A stretch of DNA of 64,000 nt from G963691835 sp963691835 (lineage in GTDB: Bacteria > Pseudomonadota > Alphaproteobacteria > Thalassobaculales > Thalassobaculaceae), in NCBI GenBank assembly GCA_963691835.1, contig OY829383.1, positions 558,001 to 622,000 on the forward strand, written 5' to 3'. The translations under genes and the position numbers were made by a program. Of the stretch, positions 52,507 through 60,771 are shown piece by piece. The stretch's first letter is position 1; every line of letters begins with the position of its first letter. The notes beneath the pieces are model-generated. The model ran no database searches, was not told the DNA's origin, and saw nothing but the letters and a program-made list of their open reading frames with translations.

Positions 52507-52532
52507 CCGCCCCCGGCTCTGAGGGGTGAGCC

Positions 52533-52982
52533 TTGGCGGATGTGCGCTTCTATCATCTGACCCACCGCCCGCTTGAGTGGGCGTTGCCGAAGCTCTTGGA
52601 GAAAACGCTGGACGTCGGCGCGCGGGCGCTCGTCGTCTCAGGCAGCGCCGACCGCCTCTCCGCCCTTGATTCGCATCTCTGGACCTATGACCCGGGAAGC
52701 TGGCTGCCGCATGGAAGCGGAAACGACCCGCATGCGGCGGCACAGCCGATCTGGCTCAGTGTCGAGGACATCGCACCAAACTCCGCGACTTATCTCTTCC
52801 TGACCGACGGGGTCGCCAGCCGGAACCTGGATGCCTTCCAGCGGGTCTTTGACCTGTTTGACGGACGGGACGAAGATGCGGTTGCGGCTGCCCGGGACCG
52901 CTGGCGGGTTGCCAAGGCAGGCGACCACACACTCTCCTATTGGAAGCAGGATGAGCGGGGCCGCTGGGAACAGGCGGCCTAG
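52533..52982 (+). CDS. holC: DNA polymerase III chi subunit HolC
   Basis: 149 residues from a TTG start behind GAGGGGTGAG. ADVRFYHLTHRPLEWALPKL and the LWTYDPGSWLPHG segment are characteristic of HolC. It binds SSB and links the clamp loader to single-stranded DNA. pepA-holC is a conserved pair (26 nt apart). The TTG initiation is well supported because no in-frame ATG fits the conserved N-terminus. Confidence 0.9.
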   Translation: MADVRFYHLTHRPLEWALPKLLEKTLDVGARALVVSGSADRLSALDSHLWTYDPGSWLPHGSGNDPHAAAQPIWLSVEDIAPNSATYLFLTDGVASRNLDAFQRVFDLFDGRDEDAVAAARDRWRVAKAGDHTLSYWKQDERGRWEQAA

Positions 52983-53107
52983 AATGTGTCCGCCACACCC
53001 ATTCGGAAAATGGTTGAGCGCATCAACCGAAAGAAGCTGGTCTTAAGCTGAAACCAACCCATTTTAGGGGGGCGCATTTACGTCTGTTTCCAGTTTCGGG
53101 ATCACAC

Positions 53108-53431
53108 ATGCGGAATAAACTGACACTCGGCTTTGTTCTTCTGGCCGGTTTCGCGTTTACGGAACCGGTGTCGGCTCGGGATAGTATCGCCTCTTGCTCT
53201 GAAAGCGTGAATATCGCTTTAGAAAAAGCAGGGATTGATCGCGCGGACATCCTTTCCCAAGATACCTTCCCTGAAGGCACAAACGGCAGAACGCCGAGCC
53301 TGGATGGCTGGCGGAGTTGGTTGAAGATGAAGAGCTGTGATGGAAACATCGTCGTCTATACGTGGCGAAACTGTGTCGTCGCAGATGTTTACGCGACGGG
53401 TAACTGCACAGTTTCAGATCAGACCCGTTAA
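53108..53431 (+). CDS. Small secreted Cys-containing protein, unknown
   Basis: 107 residues. A signal peptide (MRNKLTLGFVLLAGFAF to about VSA, residue 23) is clear. The mature protein has four Cys (SIASCSES, MKSCDGN, WRNCVVAD, GNCTVSD), probably two disulfides. No family is recognised. The DNA here, with its upstream 125 nt, is less GC-rich than the surroundings. Not obviously linked to pepA-holC. Confidence 0.65.
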   Translation: MRNKLTLGFVLLAGFAFTEPVSARDSIASCSESVNIALEKAGIDRADILSQDTFPEGTNGRTPSLDGWRSWLKMKSCDGNIVVYTWRNCVVADVYATGNCTVSDQTR

Positions 53432-53500
53432 CCATATGGAAAGAACTGACCGGTTACCGTAAGATCGGTTTACGGCGACGCTGGCTTCAAGGAGCACGCG

Positions 53501-53710
53501 ATGGACGAGGCGACACAGGAGATGATTGAGGAGACCTACCACGAGACCGTGGAGGAGGCCCTCGGACGCTCCAACAGCAAGCTTGCCGCACACATGGAAG
53601 GGGTTGTCGCCGCCTCAATGATGCTTGCCGCAATGACCGGTACGGATCATGAGGAAGCGAAATCCGAAGTTGTGGCGCTCAATCTCCGTCCGCTTGAGAA
53701 CGTCGACTAA
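53501..53710 (+). CDS. Small acidic hypothetical protein
   Basis: 69 residues starting MDEATQEMIEETYHETVEE, acidic and helical, with a hydrophobic central segment (GVVAASMMLAAMTG). A GGAGC-like ribosome site precedes the ATG. No family recognised. The sequence reads like a small conserved protein rather than a random frame, but support is only codon pattern and start site. Confidence 0.55.
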   Translation: MDEATQEMIEETYHETVEEALGRSNSKLAAHMEGVVAASMMLAAMTGTDHEEAKSEVVALNLRPLENVD

Positions 53711-53794
53711 TCATGGCCTCCGCCGGTCTATGAAATCCGCCTTTGCCTGAACTTGGCAGCCCCCGCCCGAGAGTGCGATAACGCCCCCTAAGAA

Positions 53795-53813
53795 GCCGGC
53801 CGATGGGGCCGGC
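53795..53813 (+). terminator. Hairpin ahead of gabD
   Basis: GCCGGCC/GGCCGGC stem with a 5-nt loop, followed only by GGGTTT. It may terminate the small-protein transcript or form part of the gabD leader. The SD-like AGGGAG follows directly. Confidence 0.4.
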
Positions 53814-53833
53814 CGGGTTTAGGGAGCCGACCG

Positions 53834-55306
53834 ATGAATCTCGCCGACAAGCTGTCCGATCCTTCTCTCTTTCGTCAGCAGGCCTATGTGAACGGCGCCT
53901 GGGTCGATGCCGCGGGTGGTGGCACCGTCGCCGTCGACGATCCCGCAACCGGTGAGGTCATCGGCACTGTGCCGGACATGGGGGCGGATGACGTCCGCGC
54001 CGCGGTCGACGCCGCGAACGCTGCCTGGCCCGCCTGGCGCTCGAAAACCGCGAAAGAGCGAGCCGCCATTCTCAAGAAATGGTTCGATCTCATGATGGCC
54101 GCCCAGGATGATCTGGCCGCGATCATGACAGCCGAACAGGGAAAGCCGCTGGCCGAAGCGAAGGGTGAGATCGCGTATGGCGCCTCCTTCATCGAGTGGT
54201 TCGCCGAGGAAGGCAAGCGCAGCTACGGCGACGTCATCCCCCACCACCAGGACGGCAAGCGCATCGTCGTCATCAAGCAGTCCGTCGGCGTTGTCGGCGC
54301 GATCACGCCGTGGAACTTCCCGAATGCGATGATCACCCGGAAGGCCGGTCCGGCCCTTGCTGCCGGCTGCACCTTCGTCTGCAAGCCCGCCAAGATGACC
54401 CCCTACTCCGCCCTGGCCCTGTGCGAACTGGCGGAGCGTGCCGGGATCCCGAAAGGCGTCTTCAACATCATCACCGGCGCGCGCTCCAGCGTCATCGGCA
54501 AGGAACTGACGGAGAGCCCGATCGTCCGGAAGATCACCTTCACGGGCTCTACCGGCATCGGCAAGCTGCTGATGCAACAATCCGCCAGCACGGTGAAGAA
54601 GATCAGCCTGGAGCTGGGCGGCAACGCGCCCTTGATCATCTTCGACGACGCCAACTTGGATGAGGCGGTGAAAGGTGCCCTCGCATGTAAGTTCCGAAAC
54701 GCGGGCCAGACTTGTGTCTGTGCGAACCGGATCTTCGTCCAATCGGGCATCTACGACGAGTTCTCCAAACGCTTCGCGGCGGCTGTCGGCGATATGAAGA
54801 TGGGCAACGGCTTTGACCAGGGTGTGGTCGTCGGGCCGATGATCGAGGAATCGGCCGTCGATAAGGCGGATGAGCATGTGCAGGACGCGGTCGCCAAGGG
54901 CGGCGCCGTGATGACCGGTGGCGCGCGCTCCGATCTGGGCGGGCTATTCTACCAACCGACGGTCGTCGCCAACGCGACCCGGGACATGGCGATCTTCCGG
55001 GAGGAGACGTTCGGCCCCGTCGCCCCGCTCTTCAAGTTTGAGACCGAGGAAGATGTGATTGAGATGGCGAACGACACCGAGTTCGGTCTCGCCTCCTACT
55101 TCTACGCCCGGGATCTGGGACGGGTCTGGCGCGTTGCGGAGGCGCTGGAGTACGGCATGGTCGCGGTCAACGAAGGCATCCTGTCGACCGAGGTCGCCCC
55201 GTTCGGCGGCGTCAAGGAGTCCGGCCTTGGCCGGGAGGGCTCCAAGTACGGCATGGATGAGTACACCGAGACCAAATACATCCTGATGGGCGGTCTGAAC
55301 GGCTGA
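53834..55306 (+). CDS. gabD: NAD(P)-dependent succinate-semialdehyde dehydrogenase
   Basis: 490 residues, full-length aldehyde dehydrogenase. ITPWNFPNAMITRK, the catalytic Glu in LELGGNAP (about 259) and the catalytic Cys in NAGQTCVCANR (about 293) are present. EETFGPVAPLFKF and the terminal KESGLGREGSKYGMDEYTE fit the GabD/succinate-semialdehyde subgroup. It oxidises succinate semialdehyde or glutarate semialdehyde to the acid. Single gene with its own terminator. Confidence 0.92.
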   Translation: MNLADKLSDPSLFRQQAYVNGAWVDAAGGGTVAVDDPATGEVIGTVPDMGADDVRAAVDAANAAWPAWRSKTAKERAAILKKWFDLMMAAQDDLAAIMTAEQGKPLAEAKGEIAYGASFIEWFAEEGKRSYGDVIPHHQDGKRIVVIKQSVGVVGAITPWNFPNAMITRKAGPALAAGCTFVCKPAKMTPYSALALCELAERAGIPKGVFNIITGARSSVIGKELTESPIVRKITFTGSTGIGKLLMQQSASTVKKISLELGGNAPLIIFDDANLDEAVKGALACKFRNAGQTCVCANRIFVQSGIYDEFSKRFAAAVGDMKMGNGFDQGVVVGPMIEESAVDKADEHVQDAVAKGGAVMTGGARSDLGGLFYQPTVVANATRDMAIFREETFGPVAPLFKFETEEDVIEMANDTEFGLASYFYARDLGRVWRVAEALEYGMVAVNEGILSTEVAPFGGVKESGLGREGSKYGMDEYTETKYILMGGLNG

Positions 55307-55328
55307 CCTTTCGCCAGCAACCCTCAAG

Positions 55329-55363
55329 CGGCTCCGCCGGATGTCTTCTGGCGGGGCCGTTTT
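55329..55363 (+). terminator. Terminator after gabD
   Basis: CGGCTCCGCC/GGCGGGGCCG (10 bp with one G-U) with an 11-nt loop, followed by TTTT. It ends 20 nt before the stop of the convergent secreted protein gene. Confidence 0.85.
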
Positions 55364-55386
55364 CTATTGTGGGATCAGCTTTGGGG

Positions 55387-55953
55387 TCAGCCTGCCGACA
55401 AAAGGAGCGGCAAGCCGGAGATCACGCACTTCTCGCCCTTCCCCGTATCCGCTCGGCTGTCGGTCTCGAACGACCCTGTCCGCTCCACCACCGTGCCGTC
55501 CTCCTGCTGGAACCAGGCCCGCACCAGGCCACCGGCAATCTCCCCACCGGAGACACGGGTCTGGTCGGACGCCACAAGCGTGTCGTCCACGTCGATCGTG
55601 AAGATGAACATGTCGGAGGTGTTGAAACGGTCGAAAGCAACTGAAAGGGTGGAATCACCGTCCGTCACCTCGGACCGGCCCCGGACAACGGCCTTACCGC
55701 CGGCCCGTTCGAACGGCTGATAGACGGAGACACCGGCGCCACGGCCTGTCACATCGAAGATCAGCCCGCCGCCGGAGCCGCGAAGATCAATCTCGACCCG
55801 GTCAATCCGCCACTCCGTCTCGCTCGCATTCTTGAGACGGAAGTAGTCTTTCGGCGCGCTTTCCTCGAAATCCACAATCAGGCGCGGGCCGCAAACCTCT
55901 GCCACGGCGAGGCTGGGGACCAGTGTTAGAAGCGCAACAAAAACAATCCGCAT
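55387..55953 (-). CDS. Secreted beta-rich protein, unknown
   Basis: 188 residues from MRIVFVALLTLVPSLAVAE, a clean signal peptide. The mature part is a beta-sandwich-like sequence with two Cys (near the N-terminus in EVCGPR and near the end in EKCVISG). FDRFNTSDMFIFTIDVDDTL is a metal-binding-like strand region. It may belong to the group annotated as aggregation-factor core proteins, but I am not sure. It is divergent from the solute-binding protein gene. Confidence 0.7.
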   Translation of the reverse strand: MRIVFVALLTLVPSLAVAEVCGPRLIVDFEESAPKDYFRLKNASETEWRIDRVEIDLRGSGGGLIFDVTGRGAGVSVYQPFERAGGKAVVRGRSEVTDGDSTLSVAFDRFNTSDMFIFTIDVDDTLVASDQTRVSGGEIAGGLVRAWFQQEDGTVVERTGSFETDSRADTGKGEKCVISGLPLLLSAG

Positions 55954-56065
55954 ATCATCCTCCGAACCGGGCCACCCGGGACCGAGATAGTCGGCGTTCC
56001 GCCCTCGACAAGCGCACAGTCGGCGTCTACCGGTTGATTTCCGATCGGTTGCGGGGACGCTTTCC

Positions 56066-57520
56066 ATGACACAACCAGCCATCATCGCCCAACGCGGCAT
56101 CGCCTGGAATGATCCGCAGGACTGCACGGACAATGCGGATTTGCTCGCCCTGTATGATGCGGTGTTCGATGCTTTGGTCCGCCGGGGTCACAATGGCGGA
56201 TACCGCCCGGCCCTGGCCCAATCGTGGTCGACTTCTGACGATGCGACGTGTTGGACCTTCACACTACGGCCCGGCATCACCTTTCACGACGGCTCTCCGG
56301 TCACAAGCGAGGATGTCCGCGCGTCTCTTGAGCGCATGAAGCGGCCCGATATCGGCGCCACGCTTGGCGCGCCCGCAGTCTGGGGTCAGTACCTGGCTGG
56401 CGCCCATGTGGAGGCACCAGACGCGGCCACGGTTCGGATCACCGTCACGGAGCCCATCGCCGATTTGCTCGATATTCTGGTGTCAGGGTACATCCTGCCG
56501 CCGGATCTGATCGGCACAAACACCCTGCCCGAGCGCCCCGTCGGCAGTGGCGCCTACCGGGTGGCAGGTCATGAGCCTGGCTTATCCCTCCGGTTGGAAG
56601 CGAACCCAAGTTGGTGGGGCGGACCCATCGAGAACAAAAACCTTCTGATCACGGCCGTCCCCGATGAGGCGGACCGCATTGATGCCGTCCGATCAGGTAG
56701 CGCGCAGATCGCGACAAAGCTCGGTCCGTCCGCCCAAGATGCCTTAGCGACAGCTCCCGAGGTTCGGTCGGTCGGCCACGTTGACCCGACGGCCATCCTC
56801 TATCTTCTGAACTGCCAAAGCGGGCCGTTTCGGGACAGCCGGGTCCGCCGGGCGGTTTCCCTCGCCGTTGACCGCCAAGCGGTGATCGATGATGTGGTCG
56901 GCGGCGCCGGGGTCCCGTTACCCGGTTTCGTCAGCCAAGTTCATTTCGGCGCGCCGTCGAAAGCCGATGTCGACAAACCTGATCTCAAGACCGCCAGACA
57001 CCTGATCTCGGAAGCCGGTATTGGTTCTGGATTGCGCCTTACGGTCGACTGCCCGACAAGCCTGCCAGCAGAGGCAGAGGTCCTGACCGCCACCCTTGCC
57101 GGACAACTCGCCAAGATTGGCATCACCGTCGACGTTCGGTTGGAGACGGACCGGGTGCGCTACGCGGAGAACGTCCGCGACAAGAAGATCGGCGACATGT
57201 GCGTCTTCGATTCAAGCCCGCTCAGCACCTTCCGGGTCCTCTATGAGAAGATCGACAGCAGGCAGAGCGGTTCATGGTGGCAAGGCTACGCCAACAAAGC
57301 GGTCGAGGCTCATTTGGACCGGGCTCGCGTCACGGCGGACCGGGAAGGGCGGGAGTCGCTCTATGGCGAGATCTACAAGATGCTCCAGGACGACCCTGCG
57401 TGGCTCACCCTCTACAATCAGGTCTACCGGGTCGCGCTTCGGACGAACGATACCGGGTGGACGATGCGGTCCGACGGTGTTCTGGACTTCGCATCCCTTC
57501 CGAAGATCTCCATGGGTTAG
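56066..57520 (+). CDS. Family 5 peptide/nickel-type solute-binding protein lacking a signal peptide
   Basis: 484 residues of the SBP_bac_5 family. SWSTSDDATCWTFTLRPGITFHDGSPVTSEDV is the family core (cut here: TFTLRPGITFHDGSPVTSED), and GSGAYRV, DSRVRRAVSLAVDRQ and DPAWLTLYNQV follow. These proteins bind peptides, opines or metal chelates for ABC importers in the periplasm. The N-terminus MTQPAIIAQRGIAWNDP has no signal peptide or lipobox, and no transporter gene lies next to it. Either the gene is a cytosolic derivative or the true start is elsewhere. Confidence 0.82.
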   Translation: MTQPAIIAQRGIAWNDPQDCTDNADLLALYDAVFDALVRRGHNGGYRPALAQSWSTSDDATCWTFTLRPGITFHDGSPVTSEDVRASLERMKRPDIGATLGAPAVWGQYLAGAHVEAPDAATVRITVTEPIADLLDILVSGYILPPDLIGTNTLPERPVGSGAYRVAGHEPGLSLRLEANPSWWGGPIENKNLLITAVPDEADRIDAVRSGSAQIATKLGPSAQDALATAPEVRSVGHVDPTAILYLLNCQSGPFRDSRVRRAVSLAVDRQAVIDDVVGGAGVPLPGFVSQVHFGAPSKADVDKPDLKTARHLISEAGIGSGLRLTVDCPTSLPAEAEVLTATLAGQLAKIGITVDVRLETDRVRYAENVRDKKIGDMCVFDSSPLSTFRVLYEKIDSRQSGSWWQGYANKAVEAHLDRARVTADREGRESLYGEIYKMLQDDPAWLTLYNQVYRVALRTNDTGWTMRSDGVLDFASLPKISMG

Positions 57521-57610
57521 GCGTTTATCGCCCACCCTTTTCCTGGAGATCGAAACCGGGGACGTGTTCGCTGCGTAGTAAGATCGTAGGCCTCTCCGTG
57601 GAATGGACAC

Positions 57611-58075
57611 ATGACGCTGCGCCCTCTCCTTTCGATCCTGTCATTCGTGATGCTCGCCACCGCGGTGACCCGCCCGTCCGCCACAGCCGGGGAGATGGAT
57701 TTCGTCTTCGTCGACCGGCTTCCGGACGTCGAAGGCAAAGAGATCCGGCGCCTCACCAACTTTGATCCGGAACGCGGCATCACCTTCCGGAAAGCGGTTT
57801 ACGAGGACCGATTGGACGGCCTTGTGGTGGTCTCGATTTCGGTAGAGCTGTTCTGCGGCCGGGCGATCCCCGATGAGCCGACAGAGCCGACCATCGTGGC
57901 CTTCAAGCATGTCCCGGTCGTCCCGACCTCATTTGCGGCGGCGACCCTCAACGATATCTTCACCCACGCCTATGTCCGCGATACCCAAGGCGATATCCGT
58001 GCCTATACCGGCCTTCACGCGTCCGAAATGGAACGGATGACCGACGAGATCACGCCGGTATGCCGCGAAACATAA
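57611..58075 (+). CDS. Secreted protein, unknown
   Basis: 154 residues. Signal peptide MTLRPLLSILSFVMLATA up to about residue 27 (TAGE). The mature part has two Cys (VELFCGRAIP and TPVCRET) and a TFRKAVYEDRLDGLVVVS segment. No family recognised. It lies 90 nt after the solute-binding gene on the same strand, so co-expression is possible. Confidence 0.65.
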   Translation: MTLRPLLSILSFVMLATAVTRPSATAGEMDFVFVDRLPDVEGKEIRRLTNFDPERGITFRKAVYEDRLDGLVVVSISVELFCGRAIPDEPTEPTIVAFKHVPVVPTSFAAATLNDIFTHAYVRDTQGDIRAYTGLHASEMERMTDEITPVCRET

Positions 58076-58134
58076 CACGCAGCCGGCTGAAGACACCGGG
58101 CCATCGGACGTGCAGGCGCAGAAGACATCAAGAC

Positions 58135-58167
58135 AATCTACATTCCAGATGATATACTTTGTAGATT
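58135..58167. promoter_or_regulatory. mazEF operator and promoter candidate
   Basis: AATCTACA (58135-58142) and TGTAGATT (58160-58167) form an 8-bp inverted repeat with a 17-nt spacer. A TATACT -10-like hexamer (58153-58158) lies between the arms. This is 23 nt upstream of mazE in an AT-rich patch. MazE-type antitoxins autoregulate at such dyads, so this is a plausible operator. Confidence 0.55.
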
Positions 58168-58189
58168 ATCGACTTTCGGGGTCAGGGCG

Positions 58190-58426
58190 TTGAAAGCACG
58201 TGTCGGACTTTGGGGCGGATCTTGCGCAATCCGTCTTCCCAAGATGGCTGTTGAGACGCTCGGCATGCATGAGGGCGAAAACGTCGAAATCAGCATCGAC
58301 AAAGATACGCTCCTTATTCGCCGTGGCAGACCATCCTATGCGCTCGAAGACTTGGTGAAAGAAGCCAAGACCCTGGCACCGCCACCCTCGATTGATGATG
58401 CGCCGCAAGGCGATGAGATGCTGTAG
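58190..58426 (+). CDS. mazE: MazE-family antitoxin
   Basis: 78 residues from a TTG start. KARVGLWGGSCAIRLPKMAV has the swapped-hairpin AbrB/MazE fold, with NVEISIDKDTLLIRRGRPSY following. The C-terminal tail is acidic/helical and would wrap the toxin. It neutralises MazF and represses the operon. Three bases separate its stop from the toxin start. Upstream an AT-rich dyad suggests autoregulation. Confidence 0.88.
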   Translation: MKARVGLWGGSCAIRLPKMAVETLGMHEGENVEISIDKDTLLIRRGRPSYALEDLVKEAKTLAPPPSIDDAPQGDEML

Positions 58427-58428
58427 CC

Positions 58429-58776
58429 TTGGCGACCAAGGTGGAAACAATCCTGGAGAGAGGGGACCTCGTCTGGCTGAACTTCAATCCTCAGCGGGGT
58501 CATGAACAGGCGGGTCGGCGTCCGGCAGTTGTGATCTCACCTGCTGCTTACAACCGTGTTTCAAACTGCCTTCTAGTTTGCCCGATTACGTCCAACATGG
58601 ACCCTTGGCCATGGAAAGTTCATCTGCCTGCTGACGTCAGCATCACCGGTGCGATCCTTGTTGACCAGATAAAGTCAATCGACGTTGCCGCTCGCCGGCT
58701 TGAGGCAGCCGGGCAGCGCGTTGGTACGGAGACAATGAACGAAATCCTGGCCCGACTGGAAACGCTCGTCGCCTAG
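58429..58776 (+). CDS. mazF: MazF-family mRNA interferase toxin
   Basis: 115 residues from a TTG start. RGDLVWLNFNPQRGHEQAGR and RPAVVISPAAYN are the PemK/MazF signatures. TSNMDPWPWKVHL and GAILVDQIKSIDV are the conserved middle. Catalytic residues (Arg/Thr region of GRRP and PITSN) are in place. It cleaves RNA at short motifs. Partner of the upstream MazE. Confidence 0.9.
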   Translation: MATKVETILERGDLVWLNFNPQRGHEQAGRRPAVVISPAAYNRVSNCLLVCPITSNMDPWPWKVHLPADVSITGAILVDQIKSIDVAARRLEAAGQRVGTETMNEILARLETLVA

Positions 58777-58854
58777 GCGACTGACAGGTCGGAGCCCATC
58801 TGCGCGCGTCGGCGACACAACGGCCCGGGGATTCGAACCGCCCCAAATACAGAA

Positions 58855-58875
58855 CGCCCCGGACATGCCGGGGCG
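58855..58875. terminator. Bidirectional terminator between mazF and the DUF4170 gene
   Basis: Perfect 8-bp stem CGCCCCGG/CCGGGGCG with a 5-nt loop. CTCCTCTTTT follows on the plus side and a TTCTGTATTT on the minus side, so it can serve both convergent genes. Confidence 0.7.
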
Positions 58876-58914
58876 CTCCTCTTTTGACCCTCCCTACTCG
58901 GGCGTCTGCTTGCG

Positions 58915-59112
58915 TCAGGCGGGCGAGCCCTCCTGGACGATGGTGAAGCGGGCGTTGCAGATGCTGCGGGTTTCGACCGCCAGCTTTTCCCAAGCCTGCT
59001 TCGCCGTATCCCGGTCCGCGTAGGGGCCGAGAACCCGTTGCGTGCCATCCATCACACGCTCGAAGGCGGTGCTTTCGAACTCTCCGCCGATCACCCAGTA
59101 CCGATTGCTCAT
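58915..59112 (-). CDS. DUF4170 protein
   Basis: 65 residues. NRYWVIGGEFESTAFERVMD and LGPYADRDTAKQAWEKLAV, ending with RFTIVQEG, match the small DUF4170 proteins of alphaproteobacteria. No known role. It sits 52 nt downstream of aceA on the same strand, so may be co-transcribed. Confidence 0.85.
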   Translation of the reverse strand: MSNRYWVIGGEFESTAFERVMDGTQRVLGPYADRDTAKQAWEKLAVETRSICNARFTIVQEGSPA

Positions 59113-59164
59113 GTCGTCTCTCCTGTCTTGAGGAATGCGTTGATGTCCGCGACGGATCGGCCGG

Positions 59165-60472
59165 TTACTCGGCCGCCGTCTGAAGGCCCGTAGCCGGATC
59201 GTGGAACTGCGCCTCTTCGGTCGACCCGTTGAGGGCCGTGGTCGACGATGCTCCGCCCTTCACCGCGACCGACACGGCGTCGAAGTAGCCGGTGCCGACC
59301 TCGCGCTGGTGGCGGGTGGCGGAGTAGCCGTTGACCTCGGACGCGAACTCGGCGTTCTGAAGCTCGGAGTAGGCGGCCATGCCCCGCTCCTTGTAGCCCC
59401 GGGCCAGTTCGAACATGCCGTGGTTGAGGCTATGGAAACCGGCCAGCGTGACGAATTGGAATTTGTAGCCCATCGCCCCGATCTCGCGCTGGAAGCGGGC
59501 GATATCGTCCTTGTCCAGGTTGGCTGACCAGTTGAACGACGGGGAGCAATTGTAAGCCAGCATCTGGTCCGGGAACTCCTTGCGGATGGCCTCGGCGAAG
59601 CGGCGTGCCTGTTCCAGGTTCGGGGTTGAGGTCTCCATCCAGAGAAGGTCGGAGTACGGCGCGAAGGAGAGGCCGCGGGCGACACAGTGATCGAAGCCGC
59701 TGTCTTCCTTGAGGCGGTAGAAGCCCTCCGCCGTCCGTTCTCCGGTCATGAACGGCCGGTCCCGCTCGTCGAAGTCGGAGGTGATCAGCTTCGCACTCTC
59801 CGCGTCGGTCCGGCAGATGACCAGGGTCGAGGTGCCCATGACGTCGGCGGCAAGGCGGGCCGCGTTCAGGTTGCCGATGTGCTGCTGGGTGGGGATCAGG
59901 ACCTTGCCGCCCATATGCCCGCACTTCTTCTCGGACGCCAACTGGTCCTCGAAGTGGATGCCAGCGGCACCGGCCTCGATGTAGGCCTTCGCCAGCTCGA
60001 ACGCGTTCAGCACGCCGCCGAAACCGGCCTCGCAGTCGGCGATGATCGGGGCGAACCAGTTCTCGACCGTCCGCTTGCCTTCCATGGTCTCGATCTGGTC
60101 GGCGCGCTGCAGGGTGTTGTTGATGCGGCGGACCAACTCCGGACCGCTGTTCGCGGGGTAGAGGCTCTGATCGGGGTACATCGACCCGGCGACATTGGCG
60201 TCGGCCGCCACCTGCCAACCGGAGAGGTAGATGGCATCAAGGCCCGCCCGGATCTGCTGCATCGCCTGGTTGCCCGTCAGCGCGCCAAGCGTATTCACAT
60301 ACGGCCGGTCATGAAGCAGCCGCCAAAGACGCTGGGCGCCGTGCTTGGCAAGGGTATGCTCGATGCGGAGGCTACCCGAAAGCCGCTCCACGTCGGCCAT
60401 CGTGTAGTCCCTGCGGACATTCTCGAACCGTCCAGCTTCGGCTCCGGCTCTCTCTTCGAAATTCTGACTCAT
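59165..60472 (-). CDS. aceA: Isocitrate lyase
   Basis: 435 residues. The catalytic signature KKCGHMGGKVLIPTQQHI and LVICRTDAESAKL are present, and AYNCSPSFNW near 335 supports the ICL group. It splits isocitrate into succinate and glyoxylate, the first step of the glyoxylate bypass needed for growth on acetate or fatty acids and in PHA use. It is divergent from a RamB/ScfR-type regulator, whose target it probably is. Confidence 0.96.
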   Translation of the reverse strand: MSQNFEERAGAEAGRFENVRRDYTMADVERLSGSLRIEHTLAKHGAQRLWRLLHDRPYVNTLGALTGNQAMQQIRAGLDAIYLSGWQVAADANVAGSMYPDQSLYPANSGPELVRRINNTLQRADQIETMEGKRTVENWFAPIIADCEAGFGGVLNAFELAKAYIEAGAAGIHFEDQLASEKKCGHMGGKVLIPTQQHIGNLNAARLAADVMGTSTLVICRTDAESAKLITSDFDERDRPFMTGERTAEGFYRLKEDSGFDHCVARGLSFAPYSDLLWMETSTPNLEQARRFAEAIRKEFPDQMLAYNCSPSFNWSANLDKDDIARFQREIGAMGYKFQFVTLAGFHSLNHGMFELARGYKERGMAAYSELQNAEFASEVNGYSATRHQREVGTGYFDAVSVAVKGGASSTTALNGSTEEAQFHDPATGLQTAAE

Positions 60473-60771
60473 CGGTCTGTTCCCCTCTGGTGGTCTTGTT
60501 TCGGTGTGTCGGGGCGATTGTTGCGCCGCCGCATGACCAGGACCCTAAGAGCGGGAGATCGAAGCTGTCGATAAGTTATTGAAGAAAAAGAAGTAACGGT
60601 GAAAATTTAGAAAATCCGCCCAGCGTCGATCTGTAAATTTCGTAAATATTGTGCAAAAGCGAAATCGCATCGGTTACGGTTCTGTTGCGATGCGGTCCCT
60701 GGACCGGCAACCCGCGTCGCCAGGGCGGCAGACGCCCGGAAACTGGACCACTAGTGGGGGATCGTGCCGCC
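60473..60771. promoter_or_regulatory. aceA/regulator divergent control region
   Basis: 299 nt without a gene. An AT-rich patch at about 60570-60660 stands out. It holds two GTAAAT copies nine bases apart (60633-60638, 60642-60647) and a TGCAAAA (60652-60658) resembling the AAA/TTTGC half-sites used by RamB/PrpR-type regulators. Binding is inferred, not shown. Confidence 0.4.

Noticed and set aside
58827..58840. T-arm-like GGTTCGAATCCCCG on the minus strand near mazF
   Set aside because: The flanks do not fold into a T stem of five pairs or a cloverleaf, so it is not a tRNA. An attachment-site fragment is possible but unsupported.
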